DNA from: Schistocephalus solidus
Lineage: Eukaryota; Platyhelminthes; Cestoda; Diphyllobothriidea; Diphyllobothriidae
Length of the DNA stretch: 64,000 nt
NCBI GenBank assembly: GCA_017591395.1
Contig: WEDG01003321.1
Location: forward strand, 248,001 to 312,000
Reading direction: 5' to 3'
A model generated the notes under the pieces. That model was given only the letters and a program-made list of their open reading frames with translations. It was not told the origin of the DNA and did not search any database. Of the stretch, positions 44,975 through 56,249 are shown piece by piece (position 1 is the first letter of the stretch; each line of letters begins with the position of its first letter). Both the position numbers and the translations under genes were made by a program.

Positions 44975-45234
44975 CTCTCCCATTCCCCTGCAATGCATCG
45001 TGCACGAATAGCTGTAGAGCCAGCATGTTCAGAACGCATAAATACTGTGAGGCGACGTACTGAACCTACCTCCAAGGATGGAATCTTTTTTTGATTTTGA
45101 AACGTCAGGATATTAAACTTATTGTTCCCATGATCGCCTCTTTTTCTGATTTATGCCCGGGGACGCGCATTTTCGCTTCAATTAGCAATATATATATTTA
45201 AATATATACATAATTATATTACATACAAAGACAA

Positions 45235-45390
45235 GGGAGACTGGAATGGCCATTTCTGGCTTATTAGCCGTCATTAGCAAGCCATACCCAATCCCGTGAG
45301 CTGCGGTGCCCAAGGCTCGAACTCGTGACCTCTTGGGCAGAAAAACAACGCTCTACCTACTGTGCCACGAGCTCGTTGTCTTTTTGTGAA
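45235..45390 (-). repeat. tRNA-derived SINE type 2, good tRNA-like head
   Basis: On the minus strand cgtggcacagtaggtagagc is an A box and agttcgagcctt a B box, with correct spacing. The tail ggctaataagccagaaatgg and ccattccagtctcccttgtc is the family signature. It lies between the two Penelope elements. Confidence 0.75.
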
Positions 45391-45879
45391 TTTTCAAGAT
45401 CCAGATATCGTATTGTGTTATCTTCCTTGGAAAAGATTAATCTGAAGATGAGGCGAGATCACAGGAAAAATTATATTTGCACTTAAGTTTCGGAAACTTC
45501 CTGATTATCATCAGAAGAACGCGTTTTTGCTCTAGGCAACTGACTGTGGACATAAATCCGTTCGTGAAAGATTGAAGTGTTGCTCTCATGGTGTAGAATC
45601 AATTCCGCATATGGTTCTTTGTGGTTAACGGAAATGTGTAATGTTTCGTCAGTCCTTCTCTTTACAAGAATATTTGCAAATGTGTATTTATTGTTAACTA
45701 CCTTCTCGAATGTAAATTAACCTCTCGGAATGGTTGACTTGGTGGTGCTATGGGGCGTTTCTACTTGGTCATTGGTAACGACTGTGATGTTGCACAAACC
45801 AAACTACAGTAAGATGTTCTTAACTTTTTGAATTTATCTCTTTCCACGGATCCTACCAAGGTACAAATTTCATCTATTT
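45391..45879. other. Probable leader of the second Penelope-like element
   Basis: tttcggaaacttcctgattatcatcag at 45488-45514 resembles a conserved phrase I associate with Penelope-like element ends. On the minus strand it reads CTGATGATAATCAGG and then CCGAAAC. No full ribozyme fold is visible (stem III and the cleavage site do not fit). No gene otherwise. Confidence 0.35.
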
Positions 45880-45959
45880 ATGAACTGCTTATCTATTGAT
45901 AAGTGTCTTAACAGGACGAAGCAACTGTATTGAAAATTTTTTGAGATAATCCGAACCAA

Positions 45960-46640
45960 CCAGTATCAGGATCTATGGGTTGTTCAACGTTCATAAACTT
46001 GAAGTCCCAATGCAATCGATAATTTCGAAGCATTCAATTGCAAAAGTTTGAAGTGGCTATTCCATAAACCATACCCACTTACAAATGATTGGAAAAGTTC
46101 CATTCATGAGAAATGGAGTGGGAAGCACAATTTTTGCTGATGAGATATTAATATCCTTTGATTTTTTTTGTTCATATCCATACAACTAGATTTACCAAGG
46201 CAATACAAGGCAGTACACAGACAGTCCTATTAGACGACTGCTCATGTAGCTACCTTGCTTGAACTCATTGAACTTGGGTTAGAAACCAATTTTTCGTTTC
46301 AACACTCAAAATATCACCAATTCGACTGATCTGCAATGATGTCACATATATCTGGTTTTCTTGCCAAATTGACAATGCAGAAACTTGAGGCTACGGTTCT
46401 TCCTTTAATTAACCCTAAGTTGTGGTACGACATGTGGAAAACACATTTATTGTCATTGAATAGGACAAACTGGAATCGCTTCATAACCGCATCATATCAA
46501 TCCTTCCGGGCAGTAAAATCGCGTTCGAGAAAGCAGTTGACCATCAATTCCCTTTTATGGATGTTTTTATACCACGAAAGATGGACGAAAAATTACGCAC
46601 ATTCGTTTACTACAAATAAAAGTACATGGAAGTAAGTCAA
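45960..46640 (+). pseudogene. Reverse transcriptase of the older Penelope-like element
   Basis: The RxYGLPKxHK region is recognisable (RIYGLFNVHK). The G-x-AMGSPISGFLAxL motif survives as SAMMSHISGFLAKL, where the conserved GSP is lost. The Y-V-D-D box position now reads WYDMWKTHLLSLNRTNW, with both catalytic Asp lost. Multiple stops and frame changes. Function is gone. Confidence 0.65.
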
Positions 46641-46779
46641 CACTATGAGAACAACAGTCCAATCTTTCAAAAGCGGAATAACGTCAATAGTAAAGCGCTT
46701 TGAGCAAAAAACGCGTGGCTCTGACTATGAAAGCTACCAAGTCGAGGCGAATTCCCTGTTTGATTCCAAAATGGTTTCT

Positions 46780-47400
46780 TAACAATTTCGTACGTCAATC
46801 CATGAAGCAGCAAGAGACAAAAGCAAAGGAATTAGATAGTTCCAATCAAACACTCAAGACAGATACTCTGCGAATCCCTCCTTATATTATGAATGTGTCT
46901 CAACTTGTTGAATGAGACTTGAAGAAATACCAAATAATAGTGGCACACAAACCGATGACTACTTGTTGATCTGAGCTTTTACCTTCGACCGATAGATTTG
47001 GCTATCCTACTGAGAAGGAAGTCATCTGCAAGATCCCGTACGATGCCTGTGATACCCTATAATGTGACTAAATGGGAGAATCTGCTTCTATACGCATCCA
47101 GGAAAATAATTTGGCAGTTAAGAAACGAGATGGTGTCTTACATGGTTATCCACACCTTTTATATCGGGCGCAACTTCGCCTGCTATAAAAATTCCCATCT
47201 TCTGAGTTTGCCCCTCTCCAAAAGGCTGAAAGTCTCTTGAAGCTATGCACTTCGATGAGTCATGCACCAATGGGCACATTTAATTAAATGCCGTGTACAA
47301 AATTCTTGGTGAAAATGGAAGAGACAAGAACCAATCAATGTGAAATGACATACACGGTGGGCGCATACTGGAGCAAACGCAGAACAAGCATATATTTTTT
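46780..47400 (+). pseudogene. GIY-YIG part of the older Penelope-like element
   Basis: After the NFVRQSMKQQETK linker, fragments corresponding to the nuclease are seen in changing frames, and a late segment equivalent to E-A-W-H-x-x-x-x-x-x-N-R-H-I reads AMHFDESCTNGHI in outline. The GIY and YIG boxes cannot be placed with certainty. It is called mainly from order and position. Confidence 0.45.
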
Positions 47401-48260
47401 AGGAATGCTTGAAATCTAAACTGGTGTTTGCACACTTAATCGAGATTGACGATACCTTGTAGAAGTGGTGTCAAAATTTTACCAAATAAACTTTCATAGA
47501 TTTCCCAACGAACGTTTTTGCCTCCAACTTTAATCTTGCAATTCTTGGTGTTTAAAATTGTTATTTCTCCAGTTATTCAATTTTTTAAAATCTCTACTCA
47601 TTTAATTCATCTAGTTCATAGCATTTTTGCCCATCCCCGTGCATGATTGCAGTCACTATGTGATTACTTTCTTTGCAAAGTCTATTATCTTATATGTTTC
47701 AGCCTCTGGTAACATACTGCAGTCTTTGATAGCAGCTTTGCTACTGTTGTGCCTGCTATAGTTAGATGAGTGGCGTAATGTTGGTCCAATTGCAACCGTT
47801 TTGCAACTGGCCTATTTTCTCTGTTTCAAATTATTATTTATCTTCGGTTTCCGCTGAATAGGTGGAGCCAAAACATCTGCTCTCGTGCTTATGCAGTTCT
47901 TTTACTGTCGTGCCTTTAATTCTAATCCCACAGATCCCCACACAACATTAACCCCTACTCAGCCATCAGGAAATTATCTTGTTACATGTTTTCGCTTTGT
48001 CTCGGAATGGATGAACTGTAAGGCCTAATAGTCACTGCGAGTCAACACATAGCTCCTCTCTTTCCTTCTGAGTGTGAACGAATGCTTATGCAAATCGTGA
48101 GTCTGGTAGCTGACTGCCTTGTTACAGCCCCTTCACACACGCACAGTGACACAGACTGACGGTGGATAATGTATGCAGAACTGTTCTTTGTTCCTTAACG
48201 CGCCCGTACACACACGTACAAAGGCACGGTGTAGTTGGGTGCACTTTGAACCCAACTGAC
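47401..48260. other. Stretch without gene
   Basis: AT-rich to 47900, more mixed afterward. No recognised ORF. Confidence 0.35.
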
Positions 48261-48283
48261 GTGTGTGTGTGTGTGTGTGTGTG
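48261..48283 (+). repeat. (GT)n microsatellite
   Basis: A pure gt dinucleotide run of about 23 bases. Confidence 0.95.
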
Positions 48284-48840
48284 ACCGCTGTGACGACTCA
48301 GTTCGGCAAGAAAAAGCTTTCCTCGCTACCTCCTCCCCTTCCGAGTACCTGCACCTGCGAACAAACACCAGATATATTCCATCCGAGCTCGGCACCGCCT
48401 GAAGACACAGGTTTTTTTCGTTGTCCTATTCTATCAGGACTATTCTCGGATGCCGTACCTCGCTGTGAGAACTGTGCCTTACAACAAGTTATTAATGCTG
48501 GCACCAGTGCATACACGTACCCTGCATCTTGCTTGACGATATCCTTAGCTATCTGGGAGGGGAATGCCCTGAAGGAAGGTGTCTGTGATCCCAGAAATGA
48601 GCGCATACTACTTTAGAATCTGTTTGATATGGTTTGGCTGGAGCTCAATCTGCCTCCATTGATGCGACTGAGGACAGACGCTACTTGATATACCGAAAGT
48701 CGTTTGGCCTATCCTTTCGTTTCGCCTTTGCACCTATGCTTTCAGAAACCCTGAAATTTGCGGTACGACTCGATAAATATTGGTGGATACTTGACCGATG
48801 GTGTGGGTTTCCGCCGGGGGTTTTTATGTCACCCGTGTAG
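48284..48840. other. GC-rich island, unclassified
   Basis: ORFs of 117 codons (+, 48263-48616) and 102 codons (-, 48606-48298) overlap completely. The plus ORF starts inside the gt microsatellite, which argues against it. No domain was recognised on either strand. Confidence 0.3.
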
Positions 48841-51800
48841 ATCTACCTACCGGTACTATTATCGGGAGGGTATCCTCACTGTTCCACCGATTTCTCATGC
48901 CGATATTCCTTTCAGTATGATTTTGAGAATGGATTCAATTTATTTTCATGCTATATAATGCCTTCGTTTGCGATGGCTTTTAAAGCTATAGAGAACAGAG
49001 AGCTTAACTTTAGAAGAAAAACAGACAAGAATTCTGCTATGATCGAATTCATAACCTATTTTTAACCCATACTCTTGTTAATAATTTTTGAGTATGTGAA
49101 TATATAGTTTTCTTATAAGTAGATATCCTGCCACTCACAAAGCAGCCTGCTAGATCTGCATCAGGTTAAATTCTTTGTATGCATTTTCGAGGAAGCTGGG
49201 GATACTAGACCAATAACTATGCGAACAAATTAGGGCTTTCTGTAACAAAATACCGGAAAATAAGCTACTATTTTCCTCAATCTGCAAGTTGCCTAAAGGT
49301 GTAGTTTTCTACAAAACGAAAATGAGCAATTTCATTTTGTGCATCTTATCTGCAAGACATAATTTAACATAAAAACCCTGAAAACCGGTGGAAAAATGCA
49401 TGCGATATCCTTTGTGCTAGTTTCCACTGCTGGTATACATAGACAGCTAAAACGATGATAAGCTTACAGACAGCATGTCATCACTGACGGATTGTAAAAA
49501 TGATCTGTATCACGCTGCATGATCTGTTAAACTCTTTTTCAAGAATGTTCTTTTTAATTTAAGCCATCTTCATACATTTAAGTCAATGTTTAATCAGTTT
49601 CCTTGCTGACATCACCAGCATTTGTCATCCGCGTCTAGGTTTGCCGGAATTTTTAAACCTGTATACACATGCACTCCAAAGTCCCTTTAATTAACTATAA
49701 TTTGAGCCTTCTATGTATAGCGTCAACCGTTTTTTGGCAGTGTTAATATAGGTATCATGCTTCCTAGCTGGTTACTTCGTCCGTCAGTTGAGGCCTTTGG
49801 TAGCCGTTTCTCAAAGCCGCAATAAATCTAATAATATTTTTTGAATTTTTTCTCTTTGTCAAATCACCACCATTTTGGACTGTTTTCCGCGGCACAGGCT
49901 TTTCCAATATACGGAACGTTTGGCCGCTCAATCATGTATAATATAAGACGGAATCGTCCAAACAGTTTAATGTCCAGTAATTCCGATCCTTTGATTTTTT
50001 GATTATTTCGCACTAATAGGATCTTTAAAATGGATGTGGAGAAGAGGGGCTTGAGCATTGTTTTTAGGTCATTATGAAAATGTAATTCAAAAAAGCACTG
50101 TTAGTATCTGACCCCTCTTCTACATTTTGTTGTCCAAACTACTGTAAAGTACCTTTAGAAAAAGTTTCAAGGCGTGAGTGGCCGAGGAAATTGAGAAAGA
50201 CTTATTCTGTATGATTTGAGCCAAATCCTATCCTCGCGTTTTTCTTTTGTTCTCTTGCGTTTTTTCACTCTCTAAATGAGGTATCACTGAGCACAATGGA
50301 GTAATCATCCATTTTTGGCAGATTTCTTTTTATTATGGATTCCTTGTGGCCATTCGATGGAGCGAGAAAGCCTTCTTGTAAAAGTTTAAAGATAAAGTTG
50401 GTAACGGTAGGTTATGTAGAGCACCAAGGAAGCCAGAATCCCCAGGCTCCTGTTAAGCTTTATGCTCAACAATGGAAAAGTGTTCAATTCCTGAATGTTT
50501 CACGCAAGAACAATTTTACTTTTGCACAGATGTTGAAGCAACCGGATTCTACCGAAATATGTGCGGGTGATACCGGCAATCAAGTCATCCACGGACTGTC
50601 AAACCACTAAAGGCTGTGGCTATAAAATTCGGTGGGCCTTTATAACAGATGCGCACTAATGACTTCGTAAATTCAAAGAGAAGAATGAGCAACACCTGTC
50701 ATTTGTCAAGGACAGTATACACCTTATACTACCCACTGTAATGTCCCACCCGTAAAACCTAAATTACTACCGCTCCCGTATTACACGAGCCTGAAGATTC
50801 TGGCCATCTTGGTGCTGTTTGTAACCTACCGTCACCGTAAATCGTCATATCGAAGCCTTTTTTGTAGGAGAAGTAAACAGCGTACACCGTGGATAACTGC
50901 GTGCGTAGTCCTCTAGACTCGTCTTCAGACAAAAGGTGACGGAACTCGCAACACTTGAGGCGTGAAGTACACTCTACCAACAATTCTGTCTTGGCATCTA
51001 TTTACATTCAAAAACGTTGCGCGCTTATTTGAAAAATACTTTTCTTACTCGATACAGCAACAACTTAGTACGCAAGATGGTGCTTTAAGATAATTCAGTA
51101 ATCAGGTTCGGCGTTCGGGCCATGGATACCAGCAAGGATACTCATGATCCCATGACGAGTCAAAAGAGCGAATACCCCGAACACTGCAGTAATCAGTGTA
51201 GGCAAACTAAATGGGACCCTGAAGCAACCGGTCCCTAAAGAGTTGTCTGCGCACTCGAATCATTTTAGGGCTGTCATCTTCTAATGACACCACTTATACT
51301 CTAGTCAGTAACTAATAGAAACCTCAATTCAGAGACTTTGCTCAAAAGGCTGGATGATCGACTGTGATGAGTTGATATTGAGGCCTAATCGACCGGGTGT
51401 GACATATAATTAAGCAATACAGGTATGTTTGATGCATTAAATAGATGGCCGTCCAGAAGACTCTGGCGAAAGGGAGAGGCATCCATTTATGGTTGGCGGT
51501 GGTAAAGTCTGTGTCTTCGAAGAGACAGCAGGTGGCAGGAATTTGCAGGAGAAGAGGCGAATTGATTTTGAGCGCTCTCATCGCAAATGGAGAAAACGCA
51601 GGCTTCGATATCAGTAGATGTCTTATAAGTTGCTCATTTTAATCAATTTCCGTTAAGCAAACCTGCTGGACTTTATCCACAGATATCTGCAGATAACAGC
51701 TCAATTTCACTGTTGCGAACAATGAGCCTCCACTAGGTTAAAGTCCTGGGCAAACTCTTCTCTGTAGATTACTTGTTAACGTTATTAGCTTACAACCTTG

Positions 51801-51987
51801 GATCTATGTGAAGCAGCTCAACGGAATGTGAAAAATCTTTTCATCGGATTCATAACCATAAAAATCCAGAATTTGAATAAGGAAAAATCATCAAAATTCA
51901 CAGTAAGGGTGAGGATTCATGTAGCTTAAATGGAAGACAAGTCAGGCAGGGCAGTTAAGATGAGCGTATAGGCAGCTATGGCGATGA
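48841..51987. other. Stretch without gene; 3' flank of the PTB-domain gene
   Basis: AT-rich. A possible open frame at 50335-50610 (+) has slightly balanced composition but no recognisable domain or convincing splice sites. No other feature. Confidence 0.35.
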
Positions 51988-52558
51988 TCAAAAGACCGTA
52001 GATGCAACCAAGTCGGAAAGGAGGGCGGAGGACTTCCGAGCCTGGTCGTTGGTGTCGGCCTCCTTGACTCGTAAGGAGGCTGATAGGGAACTGATACTTT
52101 TACTGCCAGGAGCGCTTGCAGTATCACTCGTCAGCTTGCCCTGTTCTACCACAAAATGGATAATGTCGCTGTTTCGGGATGGCCCCTCCGAAGTGGGTCG
52201 GTCAGAGAGGAAGGAGTGACTGGAAGACCTAGAGCTAGAGGAGTGAGAGGAGGTGCGGGAAAGTAGCAGGGCCTGGGGGCAGCTATATTCCCGCTTTGCT
52301 GGCAGATCTCGCCACTTGATCAACTGGACGTCCTTATTGGAGATTATGGAGGCGTGTTTGACGGGTTTCACCGCTGGAGCCACCGCGGGCTCTTTAGATG
52401 TATCTTCACTGTTGAAAACGTCCTTTCGAAAGCTGGCCGATTGCATACTAAGTCCGTGATCGTCGTTTGTGGGCGCTGCTGGGGTGGATTGCGACTCTAC
52501 TCTACCATCGAGAGTGGTTTGGCCAAAAAAATTTTGCAGGCATTTCTTCAGATTTGGT
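51988..52558 (-). CDS. Downstream (probably last) exon of the PTB-domain adaptor gene
   Basis: The exon starts at 52558 after a strong acceptor (ttatcttttcccaaactaccag). Its first base, A, completes the split codon GG|A left by the exon ending at 54551, giving ...KLGFRG-PNLKKCLQNFFGQ. This phase match is good evidence for the join. The frame is then open for about 190 codons to a TGA at 51988. The product is hydrophilic and very rich in Ser, with RTSSHSSSSRSSSHSF and KSISSLSASLRVKEAD. No domain was recognised. It is probably a disordered, phosphorylatable tail. The last 25 codons overlap, in another frame, a stretch that would encode a membrane helix (see findings). If the tail really switches frame, the true C-terminus differs from the one given here. 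Confidence 0.7.
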
Positions 52559-54550
52559 CTGGTAGTTTGGGAAAAGATAATTAGCCCAATGAATGTGAGC
52601 TTGGATTCAATGTCATCAGTACAGTTCTATTTCAGAAAATATGCACTTATTCACTAATCCGTGTACTCGAAAACCTGTGAATAATGGCTTACGGTCGAAT
52701 TATATCAGCCAGTGGGTTTTGGTCCTCTGTCTCTGCTCATATGCATGCGAGTACGTAGCTAAATAGACTATGAAGTTCTACTTAAACGGGGTGTTAATAT
52801 CCATTACCTGTTGGTCACAAAAATCCCTAACCACCTGAACGCTAGGTGGTTAATTAACAATGCAAGGTTTTTTAAAGCAAATAAAGTTTAGACAAGGAAG
52901 CTGCTAAATGCACATCGCGCATGCAAAAATCCTCAAACGGTAGTTTACGAGGTTCGTCGAACCCCTGGTGCCCTTTCAAGCGACCGGTGTCCATTTGGTC
53001 CGTGGATAAAATGCACAAACATGGCACCCTTTGGGCGTTTGCTACGCTCTACATCACGCCCTTGCATGTTCGTAAAGCAATTTTACCGTGGCAGTCGCTA
53101 CTTTGACAATGTTGGACACAATTATTAAGTTGATCGTCTGGCAGCTCACTTCCATGAAGCTACGGGCGAACCCGCTCGGTCGCACCTCTGATACAAGGCA
53201 AGGCCACCTCACGTGCACTTGCATAAGCAAATTAGCGTCTCTACCGACTTTTTTGTCGCAGTCTCTTGCAAATTATCTCATGCCGGTTAACTTATTCATC
53301 AATGTACTGGTCAGCGTTCACGTACATTTTGTTCGAGTTAAACATCCGCTTCCATTAATGCTCGCTCCCTGCCGTTTTTACGCACTAACTCAATGAAGGG
53401 TGTCCATAGGAATTCTCCTTCTCGATTTATCCTATGGGACTCTATTGCTATACTTAGTAGTAGTCTGTGTCCTGCCCCTACAACAGTAAAGTTTATGCCA
53501 CTTGAAGATCTATCGGGCACCAAAACTTTTCTGTTCACACACACTGGTGAAAAGCTTAAAACATGGTCTTTTAACCCCTGACAGACAAAGTTCAAATTCG
53601 CTTAATATAGAAGAGCAAACAATATACGACCTAATGTTCATTTTGTAGAAGTGACTTGAAATCCGACGCTGACGCTGACATATCGACTTGACGTTATTGA
53701 CTGGACCACGTACCCTTGCGGTGACATAACGTCAATGGATCAACAATATAACTGCATAAGTTAATGAACCAAGAAACTAATAATCACAACTCATCTATTC
53801 ACTACCATCAGGTTTTGACGTTCCATTCTGGTCCCCAGAAAAATTCGGAAGCCCAAAGTTATAGCTGTCAAGTGAGGTGTTCTCTTCTTGCCATCTGCAA
53901 TCTAAAATATTCGCATTTGCATGTAAAAACCAGCGACTGCAGGAAATATAATTTCCTTTATTTAGTCTCACGTGCTGTTTCGGTTCTTACTATCCCTTGG
54001 CTAGATATAATGCCTCACGACCACAGGGTTGAGTGTTTAGGGGAACCGCCGGTGCGGCACAGCATGAAACCAGTATTGATTCTGACACCTACATTCTGCG
54101 CCTAGCTGAGACGTCAGTCGATGACAAAAACAAACGACTATAATACAGACGTTGGGTGCTTTCGTTTCCTTGTCGACGTAAGCTTATAATTCTCTTTATC
54201 TTCTTTACTCTGAGGGGTTTATCGAAATGTGGTATTTTCTTAAAATTAAAAGCAAAGTACACCCGTTCGTCTCCGAATCTTTAGCGACGCGTTGAATCAA
54301 GGATGAGTAACACCTTGCAAGCCTCTAAATAACCGTGTTTTAAAAATGTCTTTGAAGGATATACTTTGCCCACTGCACCATTCTTCTTCAAATAATATCA
54401 TTCCAGTTATTTTCCATCAAAACTTTACAACTAGGAAAGTTCTAGAATTTTCGGAAGCATTTCCCTGAAACTTTTAATTAGAGCGATCTCAACTTTCTGT
54501 CTCGACCTCAGTAGAAATACCATTAGGGAATCCACACAATAAGTTTTTAC
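52559..54550 (-). other. Intron of the PTB-domain adaptor gene
   Basis: Bounded by a GT donor at 54550-54549 (gggg|gtaaaaac) and an AG acceptor at 52560-52559. It is about 2.0 kb. GC-richer patches at 52920-53240 and 53340-53600 have mirror ORFs on both strands and no recognised protein, so they are read as repeat debris. Confidence 0.6.
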
Positions 54551-55279
54551 CCCCGAAAGCCCAGTTTGGTTATTGACTGTGTCTTCTCACGAAGCGCTTC
54601 TCCTTTTCTTGCCTCTTCCTCCTCGCGAGCCTTGGCAATCCGCTGCGAGTTGACGTAGGCCTCATCCAATAGGCAACACTGTCCCGTGCGATCGGCATCC
54701 GAGGAAGTTGTGAACCCGGCGTCAGTTTCATTGGCATTCGCCGCCTGTATTTCGGTCAGACTCATGTCCTCTGTGAACTCTTCTTCTGTCTCCGTTGCAT
54801 CCCTTGTAAGGCACTCTTCGCTGGAAGTAAAGTCATCGGTAGTGGCCTCCTTCTGGATGGTGAGCGCGGGCCTTTCGAGGCTGCCATTTCCCTGTGCTGA
54901 GGTTATGTCCGCTGCTGTGCAGCACTGGGGTCGACAGAAGGTCTGCAGGCTCGAGGTCAAATCAGAGACGATTTGACGTTTTGGACTTTGGGGCGTGGAG
55001 GCCCGTGTGGTGGGTGCGGAGCGGGCGACAGCGGCTGTGCTGCCAACCACGTTGTTCAGCTCCAGTCGGGCGCTGTTTGAACGCTGGCCCAGTGGGGTTG
55101 GTGTTGCTGAGTGGTCAGGCGTCGGGGTGAACCGGCGGTCCCTGGCCGCCAATCGCATGAGTTCCACAAGATGCTCCATCAGCATGTCCCCCTTCTCGGT
55201 GAAAAAGCAGAGTAAACCACGGCCACCGGGACCGCAGCTTCCAGTGAGGAGGTATAACTTACTGGCATTGTAGCCAAAA
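54551..55279 (-). CDS. Exon with the end of an IRS-type PTB domain (DOK/FRS/IRS-like adaptor)
   Basis: The exon starts at 55279 after cacttccctttttag and ends at 54551 before gtaaaaac. The first 45 residues read FGYNASKLYLLTGSCGPGGR, then GLLCFFTEKGDMLMEHLVEL. They match the last strands and C-terminal helix of IRS-type PTB domains, compare the family pattern R-(F/Y)GYD-x-x-x-F-x-F-E-x-GRRC-x-x-G-x-G-x-F-x-F. In DOK, FRS2 and IRS proteins this domain binds NPxY-type receptor tails. The rest (about 195 residues) is a low-complexity tail rich in Ser, Thr and Glu. It contains LLDEAYVNSQR, whose YVN fits the Grb2 SH2 site pYxN, and a charged helix AKAREEEEARKGEALREKTQ near the end. The combination suggests a membrane-proximal receptor-kinase adaptor. 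Which family member is not clear. The N-terminal half of the PTB domain must lie in upstream exons. Confidence 0.7.
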
Positions 55280-55974
55280 CTAAAAAGGGAAGTGAAAAAG
55301 GATAGAGTCGAGTGGAGTTGAGTCAGCAACAAAATTCGAACTGAGAGGAAAGAGGTTGGATCCGAAAATTAGCAGTCACCTTATTAACTGGTGGAAGCCA
55401 CTATCATCTGTATGATAACGTTCAATCTTTTTTTGAGAATAATTTTATGCTTTAACTGAAGCACCAATTTTCCAATTGTGCTCAAATGTTGAACGTCTTA
55501 ACGGTAAGGTGGATACTTATAGTCTAATAATGACTTCCGTCGTAGGCGACGTTTCCGTGTGAAATGCGCGATGAAATTAATTCTCCTGTCAACAAAACCC
55601 AATATTTAAATTTTCGCCATACGAAACTGGTCAATCCTATACTACGTACGATAGGCAATTAAAAGCCAAAAATGTTACTTGATTTTGAACCCTGAACGCC
55701 GGCAAGGAGTAACTTGTCATGAAAAGTTGATTGCTTGTCGAAAATATTGTCGAAAGTGGGCCGCAGCCTTGACAGCTTTGGTCCCATCCTAGGTTCTGTC
55801 AGCCTGCATACCGCACGTCGAACGGCGACGATCACGTTGTAGGCTAGGGTTTCAGCTGAAGGCCCTTTCGTCGTTTCCACTTAAGCTTGACTGCACGAAG
55901 TTTGTGCGGTTGACCAGCGCTAATAAATAAAACTAAAACAGTCGTCTGCCTGGGAGGTTGCGGTACACTGACGA

Positions 55975-56191
55975 CGTTCTTGCAACGCATGTGGATTGTC
56001 TCATCCATTAGATCTAAACCACACTGCTTGGATAGTTTTCGCAACTCCATACTTGGGAGAGACGTCCTTAAGCTAGTTGGGGTGGATTCCCCGGCCATCG
56101 GCTGCAAGTTGGCCTCCAGCATAACTGCGGCGACCTCCCTCTCGCGTACAATGGACGGCCGAGTTATGAGGGAGTAGATGTGGAGTGCATC
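55975..56191 (-). CDS. Candidate upstream exon of the PTB-domain gene (unproven)
   Basis: A minus-strand frame from about 56191 (after gctttaacgtttgaaaag) has coding-like composition and reads DALHIYSLITRPSIVREREV, then LRKLSKQCGLDLMDETIHMR. The S-x-x-CGL element recalls the start of DOK PTB domains (S-E-R-CGL), which would suit its position upstream of the exon at 55279. The acceptor is poor and the downstream donor uncertain (near 55975). The link between this piece and 55279 has not been found. It could equally be an unrelated ORF. Confidence 0.3.
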
Positions 56192-56249
56192 CTTTTCAAA
56201 CGTTAAAGCGAATTTTAGAAACTTGTAATAGGTTAAATGCAACGATTTA

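Larger units (their letters stand above)
42992..45136 (+). mobile_element. Penelope-like element, copy B (longer)
   Basis: Starts directly at the truncated end of copy A and runs in the opposite direction. It holds an N-terminal RT part, the RT catalytic region, the GIY-YIG nuclease, a C-terminal extension and a 3' end with ctgtgaggcgacgtactgaa and gattttgaaacgtca, shared with copy A. Homology between the copies ends at gttcccatgatcgc (45136) and its counterpart at 41472. Together the copies form an inverted repeat with about 1.5-kb arms and about 0.6 kb between. Confidence 0.85.
45880..47400 (+). mobile_element. Older Penelope-like element of a different family
   Basis: Decayed RT and nuclease pieces lie in order on the plus strand. 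Landmarks are RIYGLFNVHKLEVPMQSIIS at about 45970 (family R-x-YGLPKxHK), SHISGFLAKLTMQKLEATVL at about 46340, NFVRQSMKQQETK at about 46785, and IIWQLRNEMV and WHFDESCTNGHI in the 3' part. The protein sequence differs from that of copies A and B, so this is a separate, older insertion. Its ends were not found. Confidence 0.7.

Noticed and set aside
48263..48616. 117-codon plus ORF
   Set aside because: It starts inside a gt microsatellite, overlaps a 102-codon ORF on the other strand, and has no recognisable domain.
55659..55880. Minus ORF of 73 codons between the two PTB-gene exon candidates
   Set aside because: It does not resemble the missing part of a PTB domain and has no splice sites in the required phases.
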